From: Bretschneidera sinensis
Lineage: Eukaryota > Streptophyta > Magnoliopsida > Brassicales > Akaniaceae
DNA: 64,000 bases
Direction: 5' to 3'
NCBI GenBank assembly: GCA_023935145.1
Contig: CM043699.1
Span: 109,952,036-110,016,035, forward strand
In this document: positions 1 through 10,623 of the stretch, in pieces
How the letters are laid out: each line of letters starts with the position of its first letter
Numbering within the stretch: the stretch's first letter is position 1
Translations under genes and position numbers: made by a program
The notes under the pieces: generated by a model
What the model was told of the DNA's origin: nothing
The model's input: the letters and a program-made list of their open reading frames with translations, nothing else
The model's database searches: none

Positions 1-398
1 TTACTGAATTTTGACAGGTTTAAAGTTTTCACAGAGATATAGAAGATTTGCTTGTTGGGTTATTTTGTTAATGCTTGAGAAAGATTAATGAATAAAGTAG
101 AGACCCGATTATCAACAATAGGAAATAATTGCAATTAGTTCAAGTAGAAAATTCGCATAGGATCAGTTATGGTGAATCGAAAGCCCTAGAATCTTGTTTC
201 TTTGATCTCAACTTGCTTATTTAATTTTGTTATTTTAAACTCTCTAGTTCAACAATTCATTCTCATTCGAATTATCAAATAGATTATAGTTTAATAAATT
301 TTGGTACTTATTAGTAAATTTTCAATCCTCGTGGGACGATACTCTTACTCATTAACACAACAAAATTATATCATCTCCATTTGATAATTGAAATGAAA
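1..398. other. Non-coding, possible LTR debris
   Basis: No credible coding region is seen. The stretch ending near 350, with 'cctcgtgggacgatactctt', resembles text often found in LTRs of plant Gypsy elements, so this may be a fragment of one. I see no paired LTR, primer-binding site or polypurine tract, so this is only a suggestion. Confidence 0.3.
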
Positions 399-552
399 TT
401 AAGTTCATGATGATGTTAAATGTTATATCATCAAATAAATATCCAAATCCAAATTTGTGATGGTGGCATTTAATCTCACCGTGAATATGACCTCCATTTC
501 AATTCTTAAATGAAGTTTGTCATGACGACATTTAATCTCACCATGAACTTAA
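399..552. repeat. Fold-back / MITE-like inverted repeat
   Basis: The left arm, starting ttaagttcatgatgatgtta at 399, is repeated in inverted orientation at 528-552 with a few mismatches. This gives arms of about 25 bp around a short loop region. Related text (gtgatgg..gcatttaatctcacc) also occurs inside. A similar but shorter stem occurs at 8445-8533, so both may be relics of one small family. No clear target-site duplication is seen. Confidence 0.45.
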
Positions 553-1039
553 CCAACACATTTTTTAACTCTTTGGATTTGATCTAGAGTGTGTACTATT
601 GATTATGATTACTGTTTGTGAAATATGTCAACCTTAGCAAACACAATTTTCTCTATATTTTTGGGCTTAATAGGTTTATATAATTGAGTTAATAGATTTT
701 CATTTGAAGATTTAGTAAAAATGAATGATAGGTTTTGGCAAGTGCGACTGTGTGAGGTGTTGGTTTTAATGGTGTTTTGTATTTATTATTTTTTTTGTCA
801 TGAAAATTTTGAGCCATGACCATAGACCATACCGAATCCTTGATCGGTCTAAGTCTTTAATTAGATCAATTATGCTTTTAATCCTGTCAAAACCGCCTGA
901 CCCGGTTGGTTTTTTATAAAACCGTTTGACCCAACCCGGTTATTAGGTGTGGCAACAAAAATTAACATTTGGAAATTCTAACCCCACTCCCTTAGGTTAA
1001 TTAATGAGTTATGGGCATCATATCAAGGAGGATGCTATC
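553..1039. other. Intergenic, no gene seen
   Basis: AT-rich sequence with stops in all frames. A stretch around 890-950 contains 'aaaccgcctgacccggttgg' and 'accgtttgacccaacccggtt', a short imperfect inverted repeat of the kind found near the ends of plant DNA transposons. Nothing else can be supported. Confidence 0.35.
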
Positions 1040-1180
1040 AAAGAGGCGTTCAAAATTGGTCTGTTTGTTAAAGAATCGACACCCGGAGAGGAAATAGTGA
1101 CTTCTTCGGCCATTGAAGAAGCTGTAAGAAGGTTGATAGCTTTTCGACTGAATAGCAATGATGACTTTTTGACTGAATAA
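1040..1180 (+). pseudogene. UGT gene fragment (C-terminal, zeatin O-glucosyltransferase-like)
   Basis: One open stretch of about 47 codons matches the segment just after the PSPG box of a family-1 UDP-glycosyltransferase. It reads IGLFVKESTPGEEIV then SSAIEEAVRRLI, and the neighbouring copy at 2530-2844 has IGLVVKEWAQTEEIV then SSSIKESVRRLM at the same place. No start, PSPG box or N-terminal domain precedes it, and a stop follows soon after. It is a broken remnant of a second UGT copy, in the same orientation as the copy 0.3 kb downstream. This suggests an old tandem UGT array. Confidence 0.75.
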
Positions 1181-1457
1181 AATTTGTTATTGAAAACGTC
1201 CATTTCAATGTTAATTAAGAATCAAATTAGTAAACTATCAAGGAGAAGCTAGCATTGACAATAAGATAATTTAAATAAGAAACAAAACGGACAAAGGAAG
1301 CAACATTATAATTTAACTAGCTTGAAAATGAAATGATTCTGATCACCAGTTTTCAAGGACGGTTTACCAAACCTAACCTTCTGTAAAGGACCCAAGGATA
1401 TATCCCTCATATCATCAAGCCAAGGAAAGAACTAGTAAGTACTCTAAATTCACATCA

Positions 1458-2844
1458 ATGGCTAACGACCACCAAAACAACAGCAAAATTGGCCTGAAAC
1501 AAGCATCAGTCATAGTGATAACTGTGTCCTTTCCAGCGCAAAGCCATCTCAATCAGCTCCTGCAATTCTCCTGTCTAATCTCATCCTATAGCATCCCAGT
1601 TCATTATGTCGATCTGCCATCCATAATCGCCAGGTCAAGCTTCGTGCACATGGCTTGAGCTCTCTTGTTATTGCTCGAATTGAATTTCATGACTTCCCAA
1701 TCCCTCTTTTCCTCTCTCCTGCACCAGCACATCTCCAGCCATCTTTTGAAGCCTCTCTGCACCTTTGCCAGCCCGTCGCTGCACTTCTGCATGAGCTTTC
1801 TGCCACAGCCAATAAAATCATCATCATTCATGACACTCTGATGGCTTCTGTAGTCCAAGATTCTGCTTCTATACCTAATGCAGAAGCTTATGCTTTCCAA
1901 AGCCTCTCTGCTTTCACTTCATTCTTCAACCTATGGGAAGCCATGGGGAGACCTTTCCATGTGGAAGCTCAAGTACCAAATGGGCTTCCATCTTTCGAAC
2001 GTTGTTTCACTTTCGAGATCATGAATTTTATAGCGTATCAAGCTGAATTCAAAAATTTAAGAGCTGGAGATATATACAACACATGCAGGTTGATGGAAAA
2101 TACTTACATTGACCTTCTGGAGCAGATTAATGGAAACAAGAAGCACTGGGCAATCGGGTCATTGAACCTGTTTACAAAACTTGAGCATAGGAACTCAAAT
2201 ACCCAAGACAACTGCTTGAAGTGGCTGGACAAACAAGCACCAAAATCCGTGCTATACATTTCCTTTGGAACCACGACTTCCATGACAGAAGAACAGATTA
2301 AAGAACTTGCAGTTGGACTAGAAGAAAGTAGAACTAAATTCATCTGGGTATTGAGAGATGCAGATAAAGGGAATGTTTTTGAAGAAGCTAAAAGAGCTGA
2401 ACTTCCTGAAGGGTTTCAAGAGAGAGTGAAAGGAGTGGGATTAGTGCATAGAGACTGGGCACCTCAACTGGATATTTTGGGGCATCAATCCACAGGAGGG
2501 TTCTAAGTCATTGCGGTTGGAATTCATGCATGGAGAGCATTAGCATGGGAGTACCAATAGCAGCATGGCCCATGCACTCAGACCAGCCGAGGAATGCTGT
2601 GCTCGTAACAGAATTGCTTAGAATAGGTCTTGTTGTTAAGGAATGGGCACAAACAGAGGAAATAGTGAAATCATCATCTATTAAAGAATCTGTAAGGAGA
2701 TTGATGGCATCAGAAGAAGGTGAAGTGATTAGGAAGCGGGCTGAGGAGCTGGGAAGAGCTGTCCAACAGTCTACTGCTAAAGATGCAGTCTCTCACATGG
2801 AGTTGGAATCCTTCATCGCTCATATTACGAGACAGACTTCGTGA
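1458..2844 (+). pseudogene. Zeatin O-glucosyltransferase-like UGT, frameshifted
   Basis: The family transfers glucose from UDP-glucose to small acceptors in the cytosol; the closest type is zeatin O-glucosyltransferase. The N-terminal part (from ATG 1458) has the FPAQSHLNQLL acceptor-domain motif with the conserved His. The middle part reads HLQPSFEAS, IHDTLMASVVQDSASIPNAE and KSVLYISFGTTTSM. The PSPG sugar-nucleotide box starts WAPQLDILGHQSTGGF at about 2456 and continues HCGWNSCMESISMGVP and MHSDQPRN. The reading frame is broken twice. Between about 1610 and 1622 it shifts (HNRQVK is read in the next frame), and near 2505, inside the PSPG box, about one base is missing so that TAA follows GGF. 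Without the shifts the product would be about 460 residues, normal for the family. It is intronless, as this group usually is. Sequence errors are an alternative explanation, but two independent shifts favour a pseudogene. Confidence 0.85.
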
Positions 2845-4705
2845 TTGTAGCAATGAGAATGTTAAGTTGGACAAGCATTTGTATGCATCAAATAATGAAG
2901 AAATTGTTTCAAGTATTACTCTCATTAGTATGGTTCATATCTACTTTAATGTAAGAATTTATACGACTCCAGAACCTAAGTTATGAAAGGAGCTTCTACT
3001 CCCCACCTCCCTTACAAAACTAAAATAAAATAAAATTCCACCAAAAGCTTGTTAATGATCATGTTCCTGAAATTTTACTACTAGAGACTGGGAAAATGTT
3101 CAATCAACAGAGTAGATAGATTAATTCCGCCATGAAGAAAAGGAAAAAGGAAAAACAAAAGAAACCAGATATATTCCAAAAAAAAAATGGTTAATTAATT
3201 AACACCAGAAAAGGTTTGACATCAAGAACTGAGTCAAGAAAGTACTGCAGTGTATTTGAAACAACTATAATTTAAAGTATAATTGAGATCTATCAAATAC
3301 TTACGATCACTTAATGAAATTTATCTCAGAAAGCAAGTAGTCAATATCATAGACCAGACAATGCATCAGCTATACTACTCTGATCTTCTTCTTTGAGTTT
3401 GAAAATTTTTTATCATCTACTTCCGTATAGTTATAGTATCCCATCATTGACACTAGAGTCACATGTCAATGCGGAAGGAACCCAAAATAAGTCATTAGCA
3501 GAAAATTCAAATTCATTCAACATGTACTGCTTTCAGCCCCTTTCTTTCTTTCTTTCTTTTCTTTTTACTCTTTTCAGGCAATCGTGGAGAACCGGAGCAT
3601 TTCATCCTAACACCAATATCAGGTAATCTTCCTAGCAACAATCACAATTTTTCACATTTTCCACTTCTTAATAAACCTGACAAACTGATAAGTAAATCCA
3701 TAAAATCACAGACCAGCAAAATCAAATTGCTGAAAGTCAGGATCTATGGCAACATGGTTTTTATGTTGTTTACTAAGACAATTTGAGCACAAGATGAAAT
3801 CAATAATGTATTCACCCAGGCTTGGATAATTTAATATTTGTGTTTTTCTCCTTCGTTTAGTTTATGTTTTTTGTTTTCCTTATTTCGGGTTGCTTCTGTT
3901 TCTGTTTCCCACATGTGTTCTTAACATGTTTTGTACTGCTTTGCTTTTTCTCAAAGTAAATACGCTTCATTTACCCAAAACAAATCAATAATGTAATTTT
4001 CTTAGCTTGAAGTCAGACTCTTATGGCAACACAAGAAAGAAGGAACGGATGGAGGATGCATAGAAGATTATACATGGGGGTTCCAATGTTATGTGATATT
4101 TTCTATTTTGTATTTAAGGGGGAAATATGTAATTTGGATATTAGGGATACTTAGGTAATTTATAGTACCTTAGTAGTTTCTTAGATATTCTAGAATTTAG
4201 GAGATTAGGTTTAGGTTTTGTTTCCTATTTGGATTACCTTTGGTGCGCCGGTGCCTATATTAGAGCACCTCTGGTAGTGTTTCAGGTAGACCTGATTATT
4301 GAGAATTGAATTGATTAAGAATATCAAATTTGGTTCTTAGGTCTAGGTCAAGTTGCTTTTACAGCAACCTAAACTTCTCTACAACCTGGCTTTGTATGAT
4401 TTCAAAACAATTACCCAGTGGAGATTAAGAATACGAAAGAAGAAATTTAACCCATGATTATCAATAGTTCTGCATTCAGAATAGATGCAGTGCAAACAGC
4501 ACACAAGTGACAATCCACGCAGTCCTTGAGACATCAATTTGTATAAATTTTGAAGAACGACAGGTTTTACCCAAATGCTTACGTTGCAGTTGAAAGAAAC
4601 ATGCGAATCCAAGTGCACTTTTAGCCAAGATAAGGCTCTTCTTCTTATTTTCTCTGCCAAATCCTTCAATACTGCACGCATATAAGACTGCATCCTTCAG
4701 AGTAG
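2845..4705. other. Intergenic; possible solo-LTR-like stretch near 4065-4335
   Basis: No gene is seen. A C/T-rich run lies at 3536-3570. The segment at about 4065-4335 looks like the promoter and 3' end of a Copia-type LTR: TATA-like 'gtgcctatattagagcacc', then 'tttcaggtagacctgattattgagaattgaatt'. No partner LTR or coding part is nearby. The region just below 4706 would include the 3' untranslated part of the SEN54-like gene. Confidence 0.35.
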
Positions 4706-7283
4706 TCATGGTAAGACAGGAAGGTCCACCGCATTGAAGGAAAAGAAACCAACACGCCCATGCTCTACATGACAGAACTTGAAAGCGATGCCATTCAATT
4801 GTCTTTCAAGGACTTCAATTTCTGCTTTGGATGGTGGATAACCCCTACAAGAGAAGCCAAGGAACAGCCAATTTTTCAAAAGGAATATCAAATGGTTAAG
4901 ATTCTTGAGACATAAGATGAAGAACTTGTCTTATACCGAGTAGCTAGGTAAGATATCAGTACACAGCAGCAAGCATAGTTGAATATTATAACATACTATG
5001 TATAATAATTCAGCTACAAGTTATGTATTAGTCAGAGAGAGAGAGAGAGAGAGAGTGTGTATGTGTGTATGTGGAGTGAGAGAAAGAGAGAGAAGCCTTT
5101 AGATAAAATATGAAACAAATTCAATTACACTTCAACACAAAACAATTATAACTAGTTTCTTTTTCCAATACTTTCTGAATATGTCCAGATGACAAAATAA
5201 TAATTTAGAGGCAACATTTTCTTTACTTCTTTTTTAAACTGTTAGCCATCTAAATAAGAAACTAGTTTCCGATGCAGAACAGTACATGAGAATCTAAAAC
5301 TAAAAAATAAGAGCAAATCCTCACAAATTTAAAAAAAAAAAAAAGAAATCAGATAAAAGGTATTACTAGCTACTAACTACTAGCTAGAATTGTGATTTGC
5401 AAAAATTCAAAAATGCTTATGTCCTATATGAAGTAATTTCTGTTCAAACCGATTGAGACTTCAGTTTAGATGCCTCATTAAAATGCAACTTCACAAATGA
5501 AAAATGAAAAGGTTGACTGTTTCAAAACCCAAATTATGCCAATATACACCAGAGAACACTGCATCCTTATAGAGAGGAGGCATTCAAAATTGTCAAGCAA
5601 TAAAAAACAAGCTCCATACAATAGATGCAGCTACTTTGAGAAAGAAACAACAAAATAGTATCCACAAAAGACTGCAAAAGTTATCAGAATTCAGAAGCTT
5701 GATTTTCTCCTACATTCCTAGTAATATCCAAGGGACATTGAGATCTTAGGAGGCTAGGAGTCACATTTTTCAAAAAAAGTTAATTTTCTACCACACAACA
5801 TTTAGGTAAAACTTGCAATTTATTTATAGATTTCAAATAAATGCAAGTATCTGCTTATGTACTTAAAAAGAAAAGAAAAACATTTTGTATGCAGCCTGCA
5901 GTGAAGAAAAGTTAGACCCTAGTTAGACTCTTGGGATTCATTAATATAAAATTACCTTGTTAAGCAAAGCACTAAGCTTGGATCACCAGGAGACGACTTT
6001 TTAAACTTGCTGTTTGGAAGATAAACGTCAAAAACTGGCCTCGCTTCATTGATCAGCATATTATCGAACAGTTCGACAATGGCATCCTTGTTTTTTCCAT
6101 CATTCCATTTCTTTCTGGTTTTCCTTGAAGAGAAACAGATTCCCGGTTAATATTAACACCCTTTATAATCCAAGGGATGTCATGCCGCCCAACAATATAA
6201 CCAAGAGATTTCAGGTGTCTATAAACTTCATAGCATTCCCAACAGCAACCACTCTTTCCCTCTGCAACCTTTTGATATATATCTTTTAAGGAAATACATG
6301 AATCACTATCATCACCCGAAAGATGCAATGCCCCTACTTCAGTCAAAAACCTACAAGAAAAAACTTAGGATTTACAGATCATATCTCAACATAGAAAGCA
6401 AAAACATCATCCATCATCCAGAATCACTTCTCCTTTCAAAACTAATCAAAAATTTAATACCAATTATTTCTCTGATTGTTACCCTGCTTATCCAATAACT
6501 TCAATGTTTGCTTAAATTGACATCTAATATGAAACATAAAATTTTTAACAAGTTCACTGAGGCATTGTTTAAGGTCATCCCAACACACTTTCACCTATCT
6601 TAGTTCAATTTTTACTCAAGGCAATCCATTACCCCTAACCAAGTCCACAACTCAAATTCTCGATAACTCAACTCTCTCTATAAATTCACAATTTGTTTCT
6701 CCCAAAAAGGGAGTATTGTGAAATAAAAGATTGTTTCTATTCGGAAAAGGGGGAAAAGAAGTCTGCAGCTTAAAAGATGCATATTGAAATACGAAACCAT
6801 AGTCTCCTGATAACTTTAATCTAGACGAAAAACCAATAATAACAGAACAACTACTACTCAGCTTGCAAGACGAAGAAACAAAAACAAAAAGAGTTAAAAA
6901 TTCATAATAAACTTAATAATTTCACCTACAAAGTCTCCTCAATCAAACAATATGTCTTGCCACTACGAACAACTCCTGTCGTCGTCCACATTTTTCCTTT
7001 CTTTTCTACAACCTCAGCCATTCCCAGTTCTTCATCCCAACGAGCCTAGGAAACTTCTTTCCTGGAAATAGTGACGCGCAAAACCAAGTAACATAGCCAA
7101 TTTTTGTATCAATAACTTTGATTAATAGTTACTTTTTCTATAAATAAAAAAAGGCTAATATTTCGACCTGAATTGCAACTTGGTTATAGAACCACATGCA
7201 TAATGATGTTCTTTGTCGTCTTTGTGCTGCAAATTAACCTCGTTATCGCTTATCGAAGAAGTATCCCAGTCCTCGGCATCCAT
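4706..7283 (-). pseudogene. SEN54: tRNA-splicing endonuclease subunit SEN54-like, one nonsense codon and one frameshift
   Basis: SEN54 is a structural subunit of the nuclear endonuclease that removes introns from pre-tRNAs. I place four exons: 7283-7168 (ATG 7283, MDAEDWDTSS, ends KLQF plus AG), 7061-6930 (KEVS, then [20 protein letters not shown] and [11 protein letters not shown]), 6350-5956 (FLTEVGALHLSG, SLKDIYQKVAEGKSGC, YRHLKSLGYIVGRH, later PVFDVYLPNSKFKKSSPGDP) and 4844-4706 (GYPPSKAEIEVLERQLNG, FCHVEHGRVGFFSF, stop). All junctions have GT donors and AG acceptors with matching phases. There are two lesions. TAG at 7048-7046 sits where Lys is expected before ARW. A one-base shift near the T-run 6091-6096 separates the two halves of exon 3. 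Allowing for the shift, the exons total about 260 codons, normal for plant SEN54. It may be a recent pseudogene, or the assembly may hold errors. Confidence 0.8.
5034..5075. repeat. (GA)n/(TG)n microsatellite
   Basis: A run of about 21 bases of GA is followed by TG-rich sequence. It lies in the third intron of the SEN54-like gene. Confidence 0.9.
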
Positions 7284-8444
7284 TTATGTCAACCAAAAAA
7301 GGACCTCCAGCTGAACGATTGGCAACAGAAACAAAACAAGACTTTTATATCAAAACTGTTGAAGAAAAAATGATGCTAAATTAATTTGTGGGAATAAAAT
7401 ATAGTAGAGCACATTCCATTTTTCCTTTTTGCAATTTAATTAAGGGTAAAGAAGATGAAAACCAAGACCTGTTTTCTTAAATTGATTGCGTAGAAGAAAG
7501 TAATAGGCGTAACAAACGACGCCATTAAGATTATTATTGAAATATAAGATTTAATCATGAACTCTAGAGAGACAGAGGCTTACTTTAGTGAAATAGCCGC
7601 GTTGAAGAATCTGTCTTGTCTTGTTTCTAAGGGACCTTTGTTGCCTTTAAAAGAAAAACAAAGCATCTAAGAATGACCCATGATCAATGCGAATAAGGAT
7701 TCTTTAGGCTCTTTTCTTTTTGTGAAAAATGATTATCTCAAAATCAAATTCATATTAATGTTTTAATTTTATGAAATCAATTTATGAGGTTTGGTGATAA
7801 ATTTAACAAAATAAATTGTTTTACACATGATAAAAAATGGTTCTTTTTACTCATTCACTTTCTTAAATTTATCTCACATATTACACTATTAATTTTTTTT
7901 TTTTTTTTTTCATCATTTATTTTTAGATTTCATCCAAACAGAAAAAATTTAACTGAAAATTTATTGTTTTACGTTATAATACATTTTACATTGAAACAAA
8001 TAGATGAAAAATGATAAGATGAAAATAAAAAACATGTAAAATAAAATTTTACTAGTGTTTGGATTCTATGAAAATCACATTCGTGTAAAATAATAATAAG
8101 CTTAACAAAACAATTTTAATCATTTTTTGACGTAAATTGTTTTACAAGTGATTGAAAAATAATTTTTTTTATAAAAAAACTAGTCTCCCAGTTACCTAAA
8201 ATTTCTCAAACATATTACACTATTAAATTTTTATTTATTTATTTTCATACTTCAACTAAACAAAAAAAGTAACTAAAAAAAATATAATTTTTCATAAAAC
8301 TAATTTTATATTAAATTAATTTTAAGTTGTAATACATTTTATATTAATGGAAAACAAAAAAAAAACATACGTGATATTTTCCGAGATTATAAACCACAAT
8401 CCTCTCTGTTTAAGAATTAAAACATCATACAAGAATTTAAATGT
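7284..8444. other. AT-rich intergenic with two diverged copies of one segment
   Basis: This would include the promoter side of the SEN54-like gene. Two AT-rich segments, about 7795-8020 and 8125-8345, share the order 'aaattgttttacac/aagtgat', 'catattacactattaa', 'tttcatc/acttc..aaacagaaaa' and 'gtaatacattttat/catt'. They look like an old imperfect duplication of about 330 bp. No coding region is supported. Confidence 0.4.
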
Positions 8445-8533
8445 AAATCAAGTTTGTGATGAAATTGAATGTCACTTTAATAAATTTAAATTTAAATATT
8501 TTATGACATTCAGTCTCATCGTAAACTTGATTT
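8445..8533. repeat. Short fold-back repeat
   Basis: The left arm aaatcaagtttgtgatgaaa (8445) and the right arm ending ctcatcgtaaacttgatttt (8533) are inverted copies of about 30 bp around an AT-rich loop. The arms resemble those of the element at 399-552. Confidence 0.5.
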
Positions 8534-8885
8534 TATAATAATTTAAAAAAAAAAAATCGTGATCCAATGATTTATAAGTCTGAAGTTTGCACTCGATCAA
8601 CTGCATAACCTTCATGGTGGTAACTTGTACCCAAGCCAAATCACAGTTCGCATTGGCGGAATATTGGGCCTATAGAAATTTGGATTTATAGCTTGACTTG
8701 GACTTGGATCCCAACGAATTGGACAAACCAGTGGGACTCTTGGGAAAAAAAATCTAACAGTTCAATGGAAATTGAAGCCCAATTACTCACTTTTCCTTCG
8801 TAAAAAGAAAAAAAAAGAAAAAAGAAAAGAGAGTTTCGAGTGCATCTGTCGAGAATTATAACAAGAGATCTATTGTTAATAGTAT

Positions 8886-9057
8886 GAACAAATCAAGGAG
8901 ATTGCAATTGAATTGAAACAGAGCAACCGAAAGGTCGTCTGGGTTTTGAGAGAAGCTGAGAAAGGAAATTTTTTCAATCGAGATCAAGAGATGATCAGCT
9001 ACCCAAAAGGGTATGAAGAATATGCAGAAAGGTGAGAGATTGGGTCCCAAAATTTCT
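8886..9057 (+). pseudogene. UGT gene fragment (nucleotide-binding half)
   Basis: The plus strand reads EQIKEIAIELKQSNRKVVWV, then LREAEKGNFF, then KGYEEYAER. After a one-base shift at about 9031 it reads RDWVPKFL. This is the segment before the PSPG box of a family-1 UGT; the copy at 1458-2844 has EEQIKELAVGLEESRTKFIW, LRDADKGNVF and RDWAPQLDIL at the matching place. No N-terminal half or PSPG box survives. It is the third UGT relic within 8 kb and has the same orientation as the other two. Confidence 0.75.
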
Positions 9058-9147
9058 GGAAAAAACGTTTTTCTTTAAATCATCTGCAACAAGCATTAAA
9101 CTCATCTGTGGGCTGATTACAAAACAGAGAAACACCTCAAAAATAAT

Positions 9148-9613
9148 TTACATTAAGCCAACACAGGTCCTATTTCGTCCTATTAATGGAAGCAAGGGAA
9201 GACCGTGAACTCGGTCTGCGAAATGCGAACAAACCTCTTCAAAATCCTCTAGGGCAGAACGTGATGAGGACCCGACCTCTCGAATCTCTAACTCCAGATA
9301 ATCAGTTCTGAAAATAATGATAATTAATTAAACCTTGTATCATTGAAGAAGAAAGCAGATGAAAAATTGAAAACCTTTGAAAGAGATGCAATTTATTTGA
9401 AAAGAAATGAAATGAGAAGAGTTTGGAGAGTTTACCTTTGGTATTTTGATGGTTGAACAAATTGGGTTTCCTTTGCTACGATTCGATGGTGGATGGTGGC
9501 GTAGCGGCGTGAAGGAATTAGGGTAAGGTTTAGGCGTTGTGTGGTGGTGGCGGCAAAGCGGCGTGGAGGACTGAGCTGAGAAATGAAAGGGGACAAATAG
9601 GGTACTTTTTTGT
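9148..9613 (-). CDS. Possible small spliced gene of unknown function
   Basis: A minus-strand exon at 9307-9148 is open for 52 codons plus a stop (TDYLELEIREVGSSSRSALE, then DFEEVCSHFADRVHG, ending CVGLM). It is preceded by a good acceptor (attattttcag). An upstream open stretch from about 9613 to a CAAAG|GTAAAC donor at 9436 joins it in phase. That part is rich in Arg, Ser and Thr and would suit an organelle targeting peptide, but I find no ATG in it. I do not recognise the product. The intron would be about 128 bp with a pyrimidine-rich 3' end. The call rests only on open frame and splice signals, so it may be chance or a gene fragment. It lies next to the UGT remnant at 8886. Confidence 0.3.
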
Positions 9614-10623
9614 TAGTTCAGTAAATTTATATATATATTATTTGAAAATACTTTATATCAAACAAATGGATTTGGAAGGTTATCTTGAATTCGACTCAGT
9701 AAAATTAATGTTTAAGCTCGATTTTCATTCGAAATTTGATCAATGAGTTCAGATAACTTAATAAAAATTTAATTTGAATTCACCTCTAATATATAACGTA
9801 CAAGTATCTAAATTTTTGACTCCTCATGTAAAACAATTTAACTAATTTAATTGTTTAATAATACTTGATTTATATCTGTTTGTGAAAATTAAAATTAAAC
9901 TCGGATTTTTAGATTTTCTATAAGAAAGATTTAAAAATCATCAGTAAATCAAAAGGTTCGGATCCAATAACTTGTGTTGCACTGTACCAATAAAAAAATA
10001 AATAAATTGAGTTGATATAACAAAAAATGAAATAAATTCTTATATCATGTACCTCGAATGACATCATGCTAAATAAAAAAAATTTCAGCATTCATACATT
10101 TTATCCATGTTGAAAATCCAACTCTTTAAGATGCAGGAATAAAAATGCACTAATTTCTAAAATTACCCTTCACAGAACTTGCAATGAAAAACAAAAACTA
10201 AAAAGAGTAAACAAAAATTTTGGGACATCCCAAACAGAAACTTGAATACAACTCAAAAAAAAATTTCCCAGCTGGAACTTTAGCAGATGCTATGAACATA
10301 AATGGGGCAGGCCCATTTATGTCCAGTTTGCAGGATGAAGAAGAGAAATACTGTCCAGTTTTCAACTTTTGCCTTCTCATTTCTACGCGTGCCCAGAAAT
10401 AAAATCGAAAATAGGAAAATGTGATGCAGGTTTCCGCTAGTGAAAATATATTGACAGAAGCCATTAACTTGGAGAATTAAGTTGGTTATCTCAAGATTGA
10501 ATGCTCTGCATTTTGTTTTTATACAAAACCACTGCCGTTTATGACAACCTCAACCCAACAGGGTGGGTTTTTCAAATTTGCTTAGACCAAAAAGCATCTC
10601 AAACTGCTAGCATTGGTTTTGAT
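9614..10623. other. Intergenic and probable NUP93 3' flank
   Basis: No supported gene. The open frames here are short and overlap each other on both strands. The part from roughly 10200 to 10623 is less AT-rich and lies directly downstream of the NUP93 stop codon on the minus strand, so it probably contains the 3' untranslated region. Confidence 0.4.
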
